In this document: positions 15,403-21,245 of the stretch, piece by piece
Layout: each line of letters starts with the position of its first letter
How positions within the stretch are numbered: position 1 is the stretch's first letter
Assembly (NCBI GenBank): GCA_964515755.1
Contig: CAZEVK010000029.1
Span: forward strand, 1-21,245
Direction of reading: 5' to 3'
From: JAGVLN01 sp964515755
GTDB lineage: Bacteria > Pseudomonadota > Alphaproteobacteria > Rickettsiales > JABSSG01
Length of the DNA stretch: 21,245 nt
The notes under the pieces: generated by a model
The model's database searches: none
Told to the model about the DNA's origin: nothing
What the model saw: only the letters and a program-made list of their open reading frames with translations
Program-made: the position numbers and the translations under genes

Positions 15403-16890
15403 ATGGATATGAAGATAGGAATTTTTAGTTACTTTCAGAGAATAGTATTTAGGTTATTAATAATAATAATTATGATGACCGGCTCTACAGCATTTGCTAC
15501 TCCACCTCCGGGTTTTGCTGATTTAATAACTCCTCTTGTTTCTGCTGTAGTAAATGTTTCTACTGTACAAAAACCTTCAAAATCTAATGGCGGTCAAAGA
15601 ATGTTACCCTTCCCTGAAGGCTCCCCTTTTGAAGAGTTTAATCAATTTTTTGAAAAATTTGGTCAACCAAATGGAGGGTATTTCGAAGAGGATGATGATG
15701 ACCGTAAAGCTGTTTCTCTTGGCTCAGGTTTTGTAATTGATGCGGATGGTTATATCGTTACTAACCATCATGTAGTTATGGAAGCAGACGAAATTGATGT
15801 TAAATTTAGTGATGGCAAAAAATTAAAAGCAAAGCTTGTGGGGTCTGATATGAAAACAGATCTTGCGTTATTAAAAGTTGAGACTGATAAGCCTTTACCA
15901 TGTGTTAAATTTGGTGATTCAGATAAGTCACGTGTTGGAGACTGGATTATTGCTATAGGTAACCCTTTTGGTCTTGGAGGAACGGTAACTGCTGGTATCA
16001 TTTCTGCTCATGGTCGTGATATTAATGCTGAAGGTGGTATAGTTGATAATTATATACAAACAGACGCTGCGATTAATCGTGGTAATTCTGGTGGCCCAAT
16101 GTTTAACATGCAAGGCGAAGTCATTGGAATTAATACTGCTATATACTCTCCTTCTGGAGTAAATATAGGTATTGGCTTTGCAACTCCTTCAACTACAGCC
16201 ATGGCTGTAGTGCAGCAGCTTAAAAAAACAGGTAAAGTTGTTCGTGGACTTTTGGGTGTAACAATTCAATCAATTACCGAAGATATTGCTGAATCTTTAG
16301 GCACTACCCCTGATCAAGGTGCTTTAGTTTTAAAGGTTTCTAAAGATAGTGCTGCTGAAAAAGCTGGAATCAAAGTTGGTGATATCATTATTTCTTTTAA
16401 TAATCAGGAAATTAATTCAACAAAAAAATTACCACGTATTGTTTCAGAGTCTCCTATAGGTAAAGAGATGGAATTGGTGATTTTAAGAAAAGGCGCTAAA
16501 GAAACTTTAAAGGTTAAGCTTAATGAAAGTAAGGATGAGCCCTTGCCTAGTGAGTCAACGGACTATGATATAAGCTCTCAATACGCTGCAAAAGAGGTTC
16601 TTGGTGCTAGTCTTGCAGTATTAAATGATGATCTTAGAAAGAAATTCGGTATTTCTAAAGAAGTTGATGGTTTGGTAATTCTAAAAATCAATCGTAAAAC
16701 ACATTGGTCTTCTCGCGGTTTTAAAATTGGAGATGTTATAGTTTCTGTAAATCAAGCTCAGTTAAATAATGTAGAGAAATTTGCTGATATAGTTAGTAAA
16801 GCGAAATTGGGTGGTAAAAAATCAGTATTATTGTACTTAAATCGTCAAAATCAAGTGCTCTTTATACCTTTGCCAATAACTAATAAGTAG
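15403..16890 (+). CDS. degP: Periplasmic serine protease/chaperone DegP (HtrA, Do family)
   Basis: DegP degrades or refolds misfolded envelope proteins in the periplasm. The 495-residue precursor has a signal peptide: basic start, hydrophobic core about 15-25, likely cleavage after A30-F31-A32. The protease domain carries H123 ('TNHHVV'), D153 ('KTDLALLKV') and S229 ('GNSGGP'), a complete catalytic triad. An acidic, Phe-rich loop (about 72-100, 'FEEFNQFFEKFG ... EEDDDD') corresponds to the regulatory LA-loop region. Two PDZ domains follow (about 275-370 and 395-490). Start choice: ATG at 15403 is annotated, but AAGG at 15398-15401 is better spaced (7 bases) for the ATG at 15409, two codons on. 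It is the last gene of hflK-hflC-degP and meets hemF tail to tail over a 20-base gap. Confidence 0.96.
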   Translation: MDMKIGIFSYFQRIVFRLLIIIIMMTGSTAFATPPPGFADLITPLVSAVVNVSTVQKPSKSNGGQRMLPFPEGSPFEEFNQFFEKFGQPNGGYFEEDDDDRKAVSLGSGFVIDADGYIVTNHHVVMEADEIDVKFSDGKKLKAKLVGSDMKTDLALLKVETDKPLPCVKFGDSDKSRVGDWIIAIGNPFGLGGTVTAGIISAHGRDINAEGGIVDNYIQTDAAINRGNSGGPMFNMQGEVIGINTAIYSPSGVNIGIGFATPSTTAMAVVQQLKKTGKVVRGLLGVTIQSITEDIAESLGTTPDQGALVLKVSKDSAAEKAGIKVGDIIISFNNQEINSTKKLPRIVSESPIGKEMELVILRKGAKETLKVKLNESKDEPLPSESTDYDISSQYAAKEVLGASLAVLNDDLRKKFGISKEVDGLVILKINRKTHWSSRGFKIGDVIVSVNQAQLNNVEKFADIVSKAKLGGKKSVLLYLNRQNQVLFIPLPITNK

Positions 16891-16910
16891 AAAGATATCT
16901 ATAATATTTT

Positions 16911-17774
16911 TTAAGGCCATTTGGCCGCAGGAGGCAAGGACATTAATATTGCTTCAGTATTGCCACCTGTCATAAGTCCAAACTTAGTTCCCCGGTCATA
17001 TAACAAATTGAACTCAACATAACGTCCTCGCTTAATTAATTGCGCTTCGCGTTGCTCATCAGTCCAAGGGTTTTCGAAATGCTTTCTAACAATTTTTATA
17101 TAGCTATTCAAAAAAGTTTTACCTGTATCTTGGACAAATTCAAAATCTTTATCAAAATTACCACTATTCATATAGTCAAAGAAAATTCCACCTATGCCTC
17201 TAGGTTCATTACGATGAGGTAAAAAGAAATATTTATCGCACTCTCTACTAAATTTTTGGTAATATGCTGGATTATGACGATCACACATTTCTTTTAAATC
17301 TTTATGAAATAAGTTAGTATCTTCTTGATTTTTAAATATAGGTGTTAAATCAGTTCCGCCACCAAACCATGTTTTTCTAGTAACGATAAATCGTGTATTA
17401 AAATGTACAGCTGGAACTAGTGGAGATCGCATATGGGCAACTAAAGATATACCGCATGCAAAAAAATTTGGGTCTTTTTCAGTTCCTGGAATTTGTTTTC
17501 TAAATTCTTCAGAAAACTTACCATACACAGCTGAAAAATTAACACCAACTTTTTCGAAAACTCTTCCTTTCATTATAGACATTTCACCACCACCTCCACC
17601 AGCTCTTTCCCAAGTTGTTCTCTCAAATTGACCTTTAGGGAGATTTAATGGGTTATTTATTAGTGATTCTTCAATAAGTTCAAATTCTTTACAAATTTGA
17701 TTACGTAAGCTTTTAAACCAGTTAGAGCATTCTAACTGGTGCGGAGTAAAATTATAATTATTTTGTGTTGTCAT
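16911..17774 (-). CDS. hemF: Oxygen-dependent coproporphyrinogen III oxidase
   Basis: HemF oxidatively decarboxylates coproporphyrinogen III to protoporphyrinogen IX in haem synthesis, in the cytoplasm and using O2. Numbered from the ATG at 17774 (287 residues): 'AGGGGGEMS' 58-66, 'HFNTRF' 124-129, 'WFGGGTDLTP' 136-145, 'FLPHRNEPRGIGGIFFDY' 184-201 and 'GRYVEFNLLYDRGTKFGL' 250-267. The protein ends at 'SLPPAAKWP', without the roughly 20-residue tail known in the E. coli enzyme. Start: the frame can be opened to a TTG at 17813, but the ATG at 17774 places the conserved helix at the usual distance and overlaps the phaR stop by only 17 bases, so I chose it. Last gene of mrcA-phaR-hemF. Confidence 0.95.
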   Translation of the reverse strand: MTTQNNYNFTPHQLECSNWFKSLRNQICKEFELIEESLINNPLNLPKGQFERTTWERAGGGGGEMSIMKGRVFEKVGVNFSAVYGKFSEEFRKQIPGTEKDPNFFACGISLVAHMRSPLVPAVHFNTRFIVTRKTWFGGGTDLTPIFKNQEDTNLFHKDLKEMCDRHNPAYYQKFSRECDKYFFLPHRNEPRGIGGIFFDYMNSGNFDKDFEFVQDTGKTFLNSYIKIVRKHFENPWTDEQREAQLIKRGRYVEFNLLYDRGTKFGLMTGGNTEAILMSLPPAAKWP

Positions 17775-18204
17775 TTCTTTTAGTTGGGTCAAAAAAATTG
17801 AAGGCTTGTTCAAAGAGTTTAAGATTTTGCTTAGTTATTTCTTCTAACCCTTTTAAAGGAGGAATATTATTAAAATTTTGAGATTCTTTATAGTGATTAA
17901 AGATATTCATAATATTTTGAAGAAAATCTTGCATTATGTTGTTGCTTTGCATGTTATAACATAAGATTATTTGCTTTAGAAATTCTGTTGGCAGTAAGTT
18001 ATATCCTTTGGATTCCTGATCAAGAATGATTTGTACAATCGTACTATGAGTTAGATCATGACCATTTTTGGAATCAATAACAACAAAGTCAATTTGATTA
18101 CGTATCATATCAAAGATTTCTTGTAAGTTTATATAGCTACTAGTTTGTGTATTATACAACCTACGGTTATTATACTTTTTTATTACTACTGGTTCATTTT
18201 TCAT
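17758..18204 (-). CDS. phaR: Polyhydroxyalkanoate synthesis regulator PhaR
   Basis: PhaR proteins bind DNA and PHA granules and usually repress phasin or PHA genes until polymer accumulates. The 148-residue protein (from the ATG at 18204) starts with the PHB_acc_N domain (about 5-65): 'VIKKYNNRRLYNTQTSSYI' then 'LQEIFDMIRN' and 'FVVIDSKNGHDLTHSTIVQIILDQE', the family's highly conserved DNA-binding block. A helical second part (about 70-110, 'TEFLKQIILCYNMQSNNIMQDFLQNIM') is the PHB_acc-type region. Start: a TTG at 18240 is in frame but would overlap the mrcA end; the ATG at 18204 leaves a 19-base gap to mrcA and puts the conserved motif at the usual position. It is 7 kb from phaC, so any regulation of phaC is in trans. 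No phasin gene is visible. Confidence 0.92.
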   Translation of the reverse strand: MKNEPVVIKKYNNRRLYNTQTSSYINLQEIFDMIRNQIDFVVIDSKNGHDLTHSTIVQIILDQESKGYNLLPTEFLKQIILCYNMQSNNIMQDFLQNIMNIFNHYKESQNFNNIPPLKGLEEITKQNLKLFEQAFNFFDPTKRNDNTK

Positions 18205-18223
18205 GAAATTATCTCTATCATTT

Positions 18224-20644
18224 TTAATTGCCTGTTTCAAGATTTGCTTCTAAATCTTGAAGTAATTTTTGGATTTCTTGGTCACTAATCAAGTTTAACT
18301 CTCCGGATACTAATGTTTGATTATTTGAAAAGCTTTCTAGAGGTATGCTACCTTCTTTAAAAGCTTCGATAATAATATTTGAGGGCGGTGTGTTTTGATT
18401 AGCCATGCGACCGGTATTTAAATCTATCTCATAAAAATCAATGTTGTTAGGAAGACGAAATGGTTTATCTTTACTGTTTCCTAGTATCTTTTTAGCAATA
18501 TCGTTGAAGATGGGTAGAGCAATAGTTCCGCCAGAAATTTTTTCTCCCAAGCTTTTTGGTTGATCGAATCCGACAAATACTGTGATAACTAAATCTGGAG
18601 TAAATCCTATAAACCATGCATCTTTGCTGTCATTTGTTGTTCCAGTTTTTCCTCCGATCGTTAGTCCTAATATATTAGCTTTTCTTGCTGTTCCCCTTTT
18701 TGTTGTTCCATTTAATATAGAAATTAATTGATAGGCACTTTGTTCATCAGTAATTTTTACACTGTTATTTTTTAAGCTAGGTGTTTGCAAATTTTTTATA
18801 TCAGGAGCGTAATCAGTAATAGTGCATTGAAGGCATTCTCTGTTATCTGCACGATATATTGTTTTTCCATTTCTATCTTGAATTCTATCTATTAATACAG
18901 GGCTAATTTTATGTCCCCCGTTGACAATCATTGCATAAGCATTGGTTAGTTTTAGTGAGGTAGTATCAATAGAACCTAACGCGGCTGAAAGAGTGTTGAA
19001 AGGTTGATCATATATGTCAAATCTTTGAGCAATTTCAGAAATTTTTTTAATACCAATTTTTTGTGCAAGTATAATTGTTGGTATATTACGAGACTTTTCT
19101 AGTGCTGTTCTTAGAGTTATGGGTCCAAGAAAATTATTGCCATAATTTTTTGGCTTCCATAATGGCATATTTTTTCCTTGAGAAAATTCAACGTAAGAAT
19201 CATCTAAGATAGTATTAGGTTCAAAACCATTTTCTAACGCTGCTAAATAAACAAATGGTTTGAACGCTGAACCTGGCTGTCTAATTGCTTGTGTTGCTCG
19301 ATTAAATTTACTTATTTTATAACTAAATCCTCCTACAAGTGCTAATACTTTACCCATATGCGGCTCCATAACTATTACGCTACCATTTACCTGGGGTGTT
19401 TGTCTTAGTAAATAATATCCTTCGTGTGATGAATCTTTTTCAACGTAAATTATATCACCAACTTTTAGCAATTGATTTGGTATTTCTTTTGTCCATTTTA
19501 AAGATTCTGCTGAAATTTGCATTTCTTGGCCATTTATTAGACTAATAGTAACTGAACTAGAGTTAACTTTTAATACTATAGCTATCTGCCATGAGCTTAC
19601 AGGAATTATAATGTTCTTAATTTCTGTAATAAGTTTTTTTGGCCATTCTTCATTAATCTCAATATGATTAATAGGTCCACGATAACCAAATTTTTGATCA
19701 TATTGTATTAAGTGTTCTTGTAGTACTTGTTGTGCTATATTTTGTATTTTTGACTCACAGGTAGTATAAACGCTAAGCCCATCTTGATAAACTGCTTGAT
19801 TGCCGTATTGCTCAAAAATTGTTTGCCGTACTTCTTCAGCAAAATAATCATCTTCAAAATTTTTTTTATTAGAGTTTGATTTTAAGTGTATAGGTTCTTG
19901 TAATGCATATACAAGCTCAGTTTGTGTAATAAAGCCATTTTCAAACATTTTATTTATTACCCAATTTCTGCGATCCAGAGCTTTTTCATAATCAAAAAAT
20001 GGATTGTATTTAGATGGAGCTTTTGGTAAAGCTGCAAGCATAGCTGCTTCTGAAATGTCTAATTCTTCTACTGATTTATCAAAATAGTTTTGCGTTGCTG
20101 AAACTATTCCGTAAGAATGATTACCCAAAAAAATCTGATTTAAGTATAATTCTAAAATACGATCTTTGCTGATAGTTGTGCTAATTCTAAAAGAAAGAAT
20201 AGCTTCTTGGATTTTGCGTTTGATTGATTTTTCGTCGAAGAGCAAGAAATTCTTTACTACTTGCTGAGTTATTGTAGAACCACCGACTAAGGATTTATTT
20301 TTTTTTAGATTCATAATGTTTTGAATTAATGCTCTGGAAATTCCTTTAAAGTCTATACCCTGATGATTATAATAATCACTGTCTTCCGCAGCTAAAAAGG
20401 CATTTATTATATTCTTGGGAATTGCATCAAATGGGATAAAGATACGATGTTCGGCTGCATATTCCTCGATTAATTGTCCATTTGCTGCATATAATCTAGT
20501 AGTTGTAGGTGGTTTGTATTCATAAAGTTTGTCGTAACTTGGGAGCTCTCTTGAGTATAATACAATCAAAGAAATAATGATTGTAGAAAATAGAATTAAC
20601 CCGTATACTGACGTAGAAATTATGAATTTAAGTATTTTGCTCAT
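18224..20644 (-). CDS. mrcA: Class A penicillin-binding protein 1A (transglycosylase/transpeptidase)
   Basis: This bifunctional enzyme polymerises and crosslinks peptidoglycan in the periplasm, anchored in the inner membrane. The 806-residue protein has one N-terminal membrane segment (about 8-30). The GT51 glycosyltransferase domain (about 55-230) carries E87 in 'AAEDSDYYNHQGID', 'GGSTITQQVVKN' at 121-132 and the conserved 'KRKIQEAILSFRI'. An OB-like insert (about 325-420) as in PBP1A is followed by the transpeptidase with SAFK at 459-462 (nucleophile S459), SRN at 518-520 and KTG at 666-668 ('GGKTGTTNDSKDAWF'). All active-site motifs are intact. No strong Shine-Dalgarno precedes the ATG. 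phaR and hemF follow closely on the same strand. rne is divergent, 435 bases away. Confidence 0.96.
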   Translation of the reverse strand: MSKILKFIISTSVYGLILFSTIIISLIVLYSRELPSYDKLYEYKPPTTTRLYAANGQLIEEYAAEHRIFIPFDAIPKNIINAFLAAEDSDYYNHQGIDFKGISRALIQNIMNLKKNKSLVGGSTITQQVVKNFLLFDEKSIKRKIQEAILSFRISTTISKDRILELYLNQIFLGNHSYGIVSATQNYFDKSVEELDISEAAMLAALPKAPSKYNPFFDYEKALDRRNWVINKMFENGFITQTELVYALQEPIHLKSNSNKKNFEDDYFAEEVRQTIFEQYGNQAVYQDGLSVYTTCESKIQNIAQQVLQEHLIQYDQKFGYRGPINHIEINEEWPKKLITEIKNIIIPVSSWQIAIVLKVNSSSVTISLINGQEMQISAESLKWTKEIPNQLLKVGDIIYVEKDSSHEGYYLLRQTPQVNGSVIVMEPHMGKVLALVGGFSYKISKFNRATQAIRQPGSAFKPFVYLAALENGFEPNTILDDSYVEFSQGKNMPLWKPKNYGNNFLGPITLRTALEKSRNIPTIILAQKIGIKKISEIAQRFDIYDQPFNTLSAALGSIDTTSLKLTNAYAMIVNGGHKISPVLIDRIQDRNGKTIYRADNRECLQCTITDYAPDIKNLQTPSLKNNSVKITDEQSAYQLISILNGTTKRGTARKANILGLTIGGKTGTTNDSKDAWFIGFTPDLVITVFVGFDQPKSLGEKISGGTIALPIFNDIAKKILGNSKDKPFRLPNNIDFYEIDLNTGRMANQNTPPSNIIIEAFKEGSIPLESFSNNQTLVSGELNLISDQEIQKLLQDLEANLETGN

Positions 20645-21079
20645 GTTCTGATCGCTGTTTGATATTAGATTATCTTATAGCAAGAAATGTAGAGTATAAA
20701 TAACAAAAAACAGTTACTATGTTTTATGTTTGTGAGCATATATATATTTATATTGCGGCTTAAAGATGGATGTACACATCTATAATAACAGTTAGAAGGC
20801 CAAATGCTCGAAGTTGTTGATGTGTTTTCTTAAAGATAAAAGAGTTGCGTGCTAAAACTTTTAGGTAATTACATTAATAATTTTTGTGAACCGATGATGA
20901 GTTGTAAATTACATTATTTTGTACTGCTTTGTAGTAAATATATTTCTATGCGGTTATATTAATGTTTGGTGCGTCCTTTCTTTAATTTTTTATCTATATA
21001 GCCTAAGTTTTTTCATGTTCACGACTTGCTCTTTTATATGCAAATGTGGTATAAAAACAATTAATTTTTAGGAAAAAAT
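20645..21079. other. 435-base non-coding spacer between divergent mrcA and rne
   Basis: This is the only long gene-free stretch of the window. It is A/T-rich and must hold promoters for both flanking genes; one candidate for rne is listed separately. I see a 6-bp stem AAAACA/TGTTTT (20707-20725) and a 10-base direct repeat AATTACATTA at 20867-20876 and 20907-20916, exactly 40 bases apart. No tRNA-like fold, long hairpin or convincing small ORF was found. Many alphaproteobacteria carry amiC (an amidase) between rne and mrcA; no recognisable amidase sequence is present here. Confidence 0.7.
21026..21055 (+). promoter_or_regulatory. Putative promoter for rne
   Basis: TTGCTC at 21026-21031 and TATAAA at 21050-21055 are separated by 18 bases. 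Transcription would start near 21062, giving a leader of about 18 bases with AGG (21070-21072) 7 bases before the rne ATG. Position and spacing fit well, but the sequence is A/T-rich. If correct, rne would lack a long regulatory leader from this start site. Confidence 0.45.
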
Positions 21080-21245
21080 ATGGCAAAAAAAATTTTAGTA
21101 GATGGGGTCTATCCAGATGAGACCCGTATAGCGATAGTGGAAAATGGTAGATTAGAAGATTTCGATTATAATACTGCTTCAAAAAAAACTATTAAAGGCT
21201 GTATTTATCTAGCAAAAGTTACACGGGTAGAGCCATCTTTGCAAG
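21080..21245 (+). CDS. rne: Ribonuclease E/G, N-terminal fragment (3' partial)
   Basis: RNase E is the endoribonuclease that initiates mRNA decay and processes rRNA and tRNA precursors. Only the first 55 codons are inside the window. The start MAKKILVDGVYPDETRIAIV, followed by 'ENGRLEDFDYNTASKKTIKG' and 'CIYLAKVTRVEPSLQ', matches the conserved N-terminus of RNase E/G; the last block is the beginning of the embedded S1 domain. The start ATG has AGGAAA immediately upstream (AGG at 21070-21072). The choice between RNase E and RNase G cannot be settled from this fragment, but the 'DETR' and 'LEDFDY' pattern and closeness to mrcA resemble alphaproteobacterial rne. Confidence 0.9.
   Translation, partial: MAKKILVDGVYPDETRIAIVENGRLEDFDYNTASKKTIKGCIYLAKVTRVEPSLQ

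Noticed and set aside
15600..15700. Acidic, Phe-rich insert in DegP considered as a fused or foreign segment
   Set aside because: Its position between the N-terminus and the catalytic His matches the variable LA loop of the Do family.
16894..16930. GGCCA-TT-TGGCC inverted repeat next to a T run between degP and hemF
   Set aside because: The T run lies on the wrong side of the stem for a + strand terminator, and on the minus strand the stem is followed by A-rich sequence. The repeat falls in the hemF C-terminal codons.
18205..18240. TTG-initiated 12-residue extension of PhaR overlapping mrcA
   Set aside because: The ATG at 18204 places the conserved 'KKYNNRRLYN' motif at the normal distance and avoids the overlap.
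20707..20725. AAAACA/TGTTTT stem in the mrcA-rne spacer as a terminator or small RNA
   Set aside because: Six A/T-rich base pairs without a T tail, and no upstream gene that would need a terminator there.
1..21245. Mobile elements, prophage, toxin-antitoxin, CRISPR, restriction or other defence systems
   Set aside because: Every long ORF is explained by a conserved housekeeping or metabolic family. No transposase, integrase, repeat array or terminal inverted repeats were seen.

Overview
The window looks like a stretch of chromosome from an AT-rich alphaproteobacterium, most likely of the Rickettsiales type (an intracellular or host-associated lineage). This assignment is an inference. It rests on the strong A/T bias in third positions and spacers, the neighbouring hflK-hflC-degP block, a class I PHA synthase together with PhaR, an alphaproteobacterial-style RNase E start, and compact, mostly one-copy housekeeping content. 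No mobile element, CRISPR array, rRNA or tRNA gene was seen. Nearly all genes belong to well-known families, and I found no convincing undescribed multi-gene system. The most unusual local structure is a perfect 17-bp inverted repeat that buries the cca start codon.

Region 1 (1-7733, + strand) is a translation and RNA-metabolism operon: nusA (5' end outside the window), infB, rbfA, truB, rpsO, pnp. infB/rbfA and rbfA/truB overlap by one base in TAATG junctions, and the other gaps are 15-25 bases. It couples transcription elongation and antitermination (NusA), initiation (IF2), 30S maturation (RbfA), tRNA modification (TruB), ribosomal protein S15 and RNA decay (PNPase). ylxR, often found between nusA and infB, is absent.

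Region 2 (7734-9022, + strand) holds cca, the tRNA CCA-adding enzyme, behind the long hairpin. Its end overlaps the end of phaC on the other strand by 19 bases.

Region 3 (9004-13342, - strand), in transcription order, is mrp (Fe-S carrier ATPase), scoA and scoB (succinyl-CoA:3-ketoacid CoA-transferase), then phaC (class I PHA synthase). scoAB can interconvert acetoacetate and acetoacetyl-CoA, the precursor two steps upstream of the PhaC substrate. The reductase (PhaB) and thiolase (PhaA) are not in the window.

Region 4 (13436-16890, + strand) is hflK-hflC-degP: two SPFH membrane proteins that form the FtsH-regulating complex, followed by a periplasmic protease/chaperone. It is divergent from mrp.

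Region 5 (16911-20644, - strand), in transcription order, is mrcA (class A penicillin-binding protein), phaR (PHA-responsive regulator) and hemF (aerobic coproporphyrinogen oxidase), tightly packed. A 435-base spacer, the only long non-coding stretch, separates mrcA from the divergent start of rne (RNase E), which runs off the 3' end of the window.
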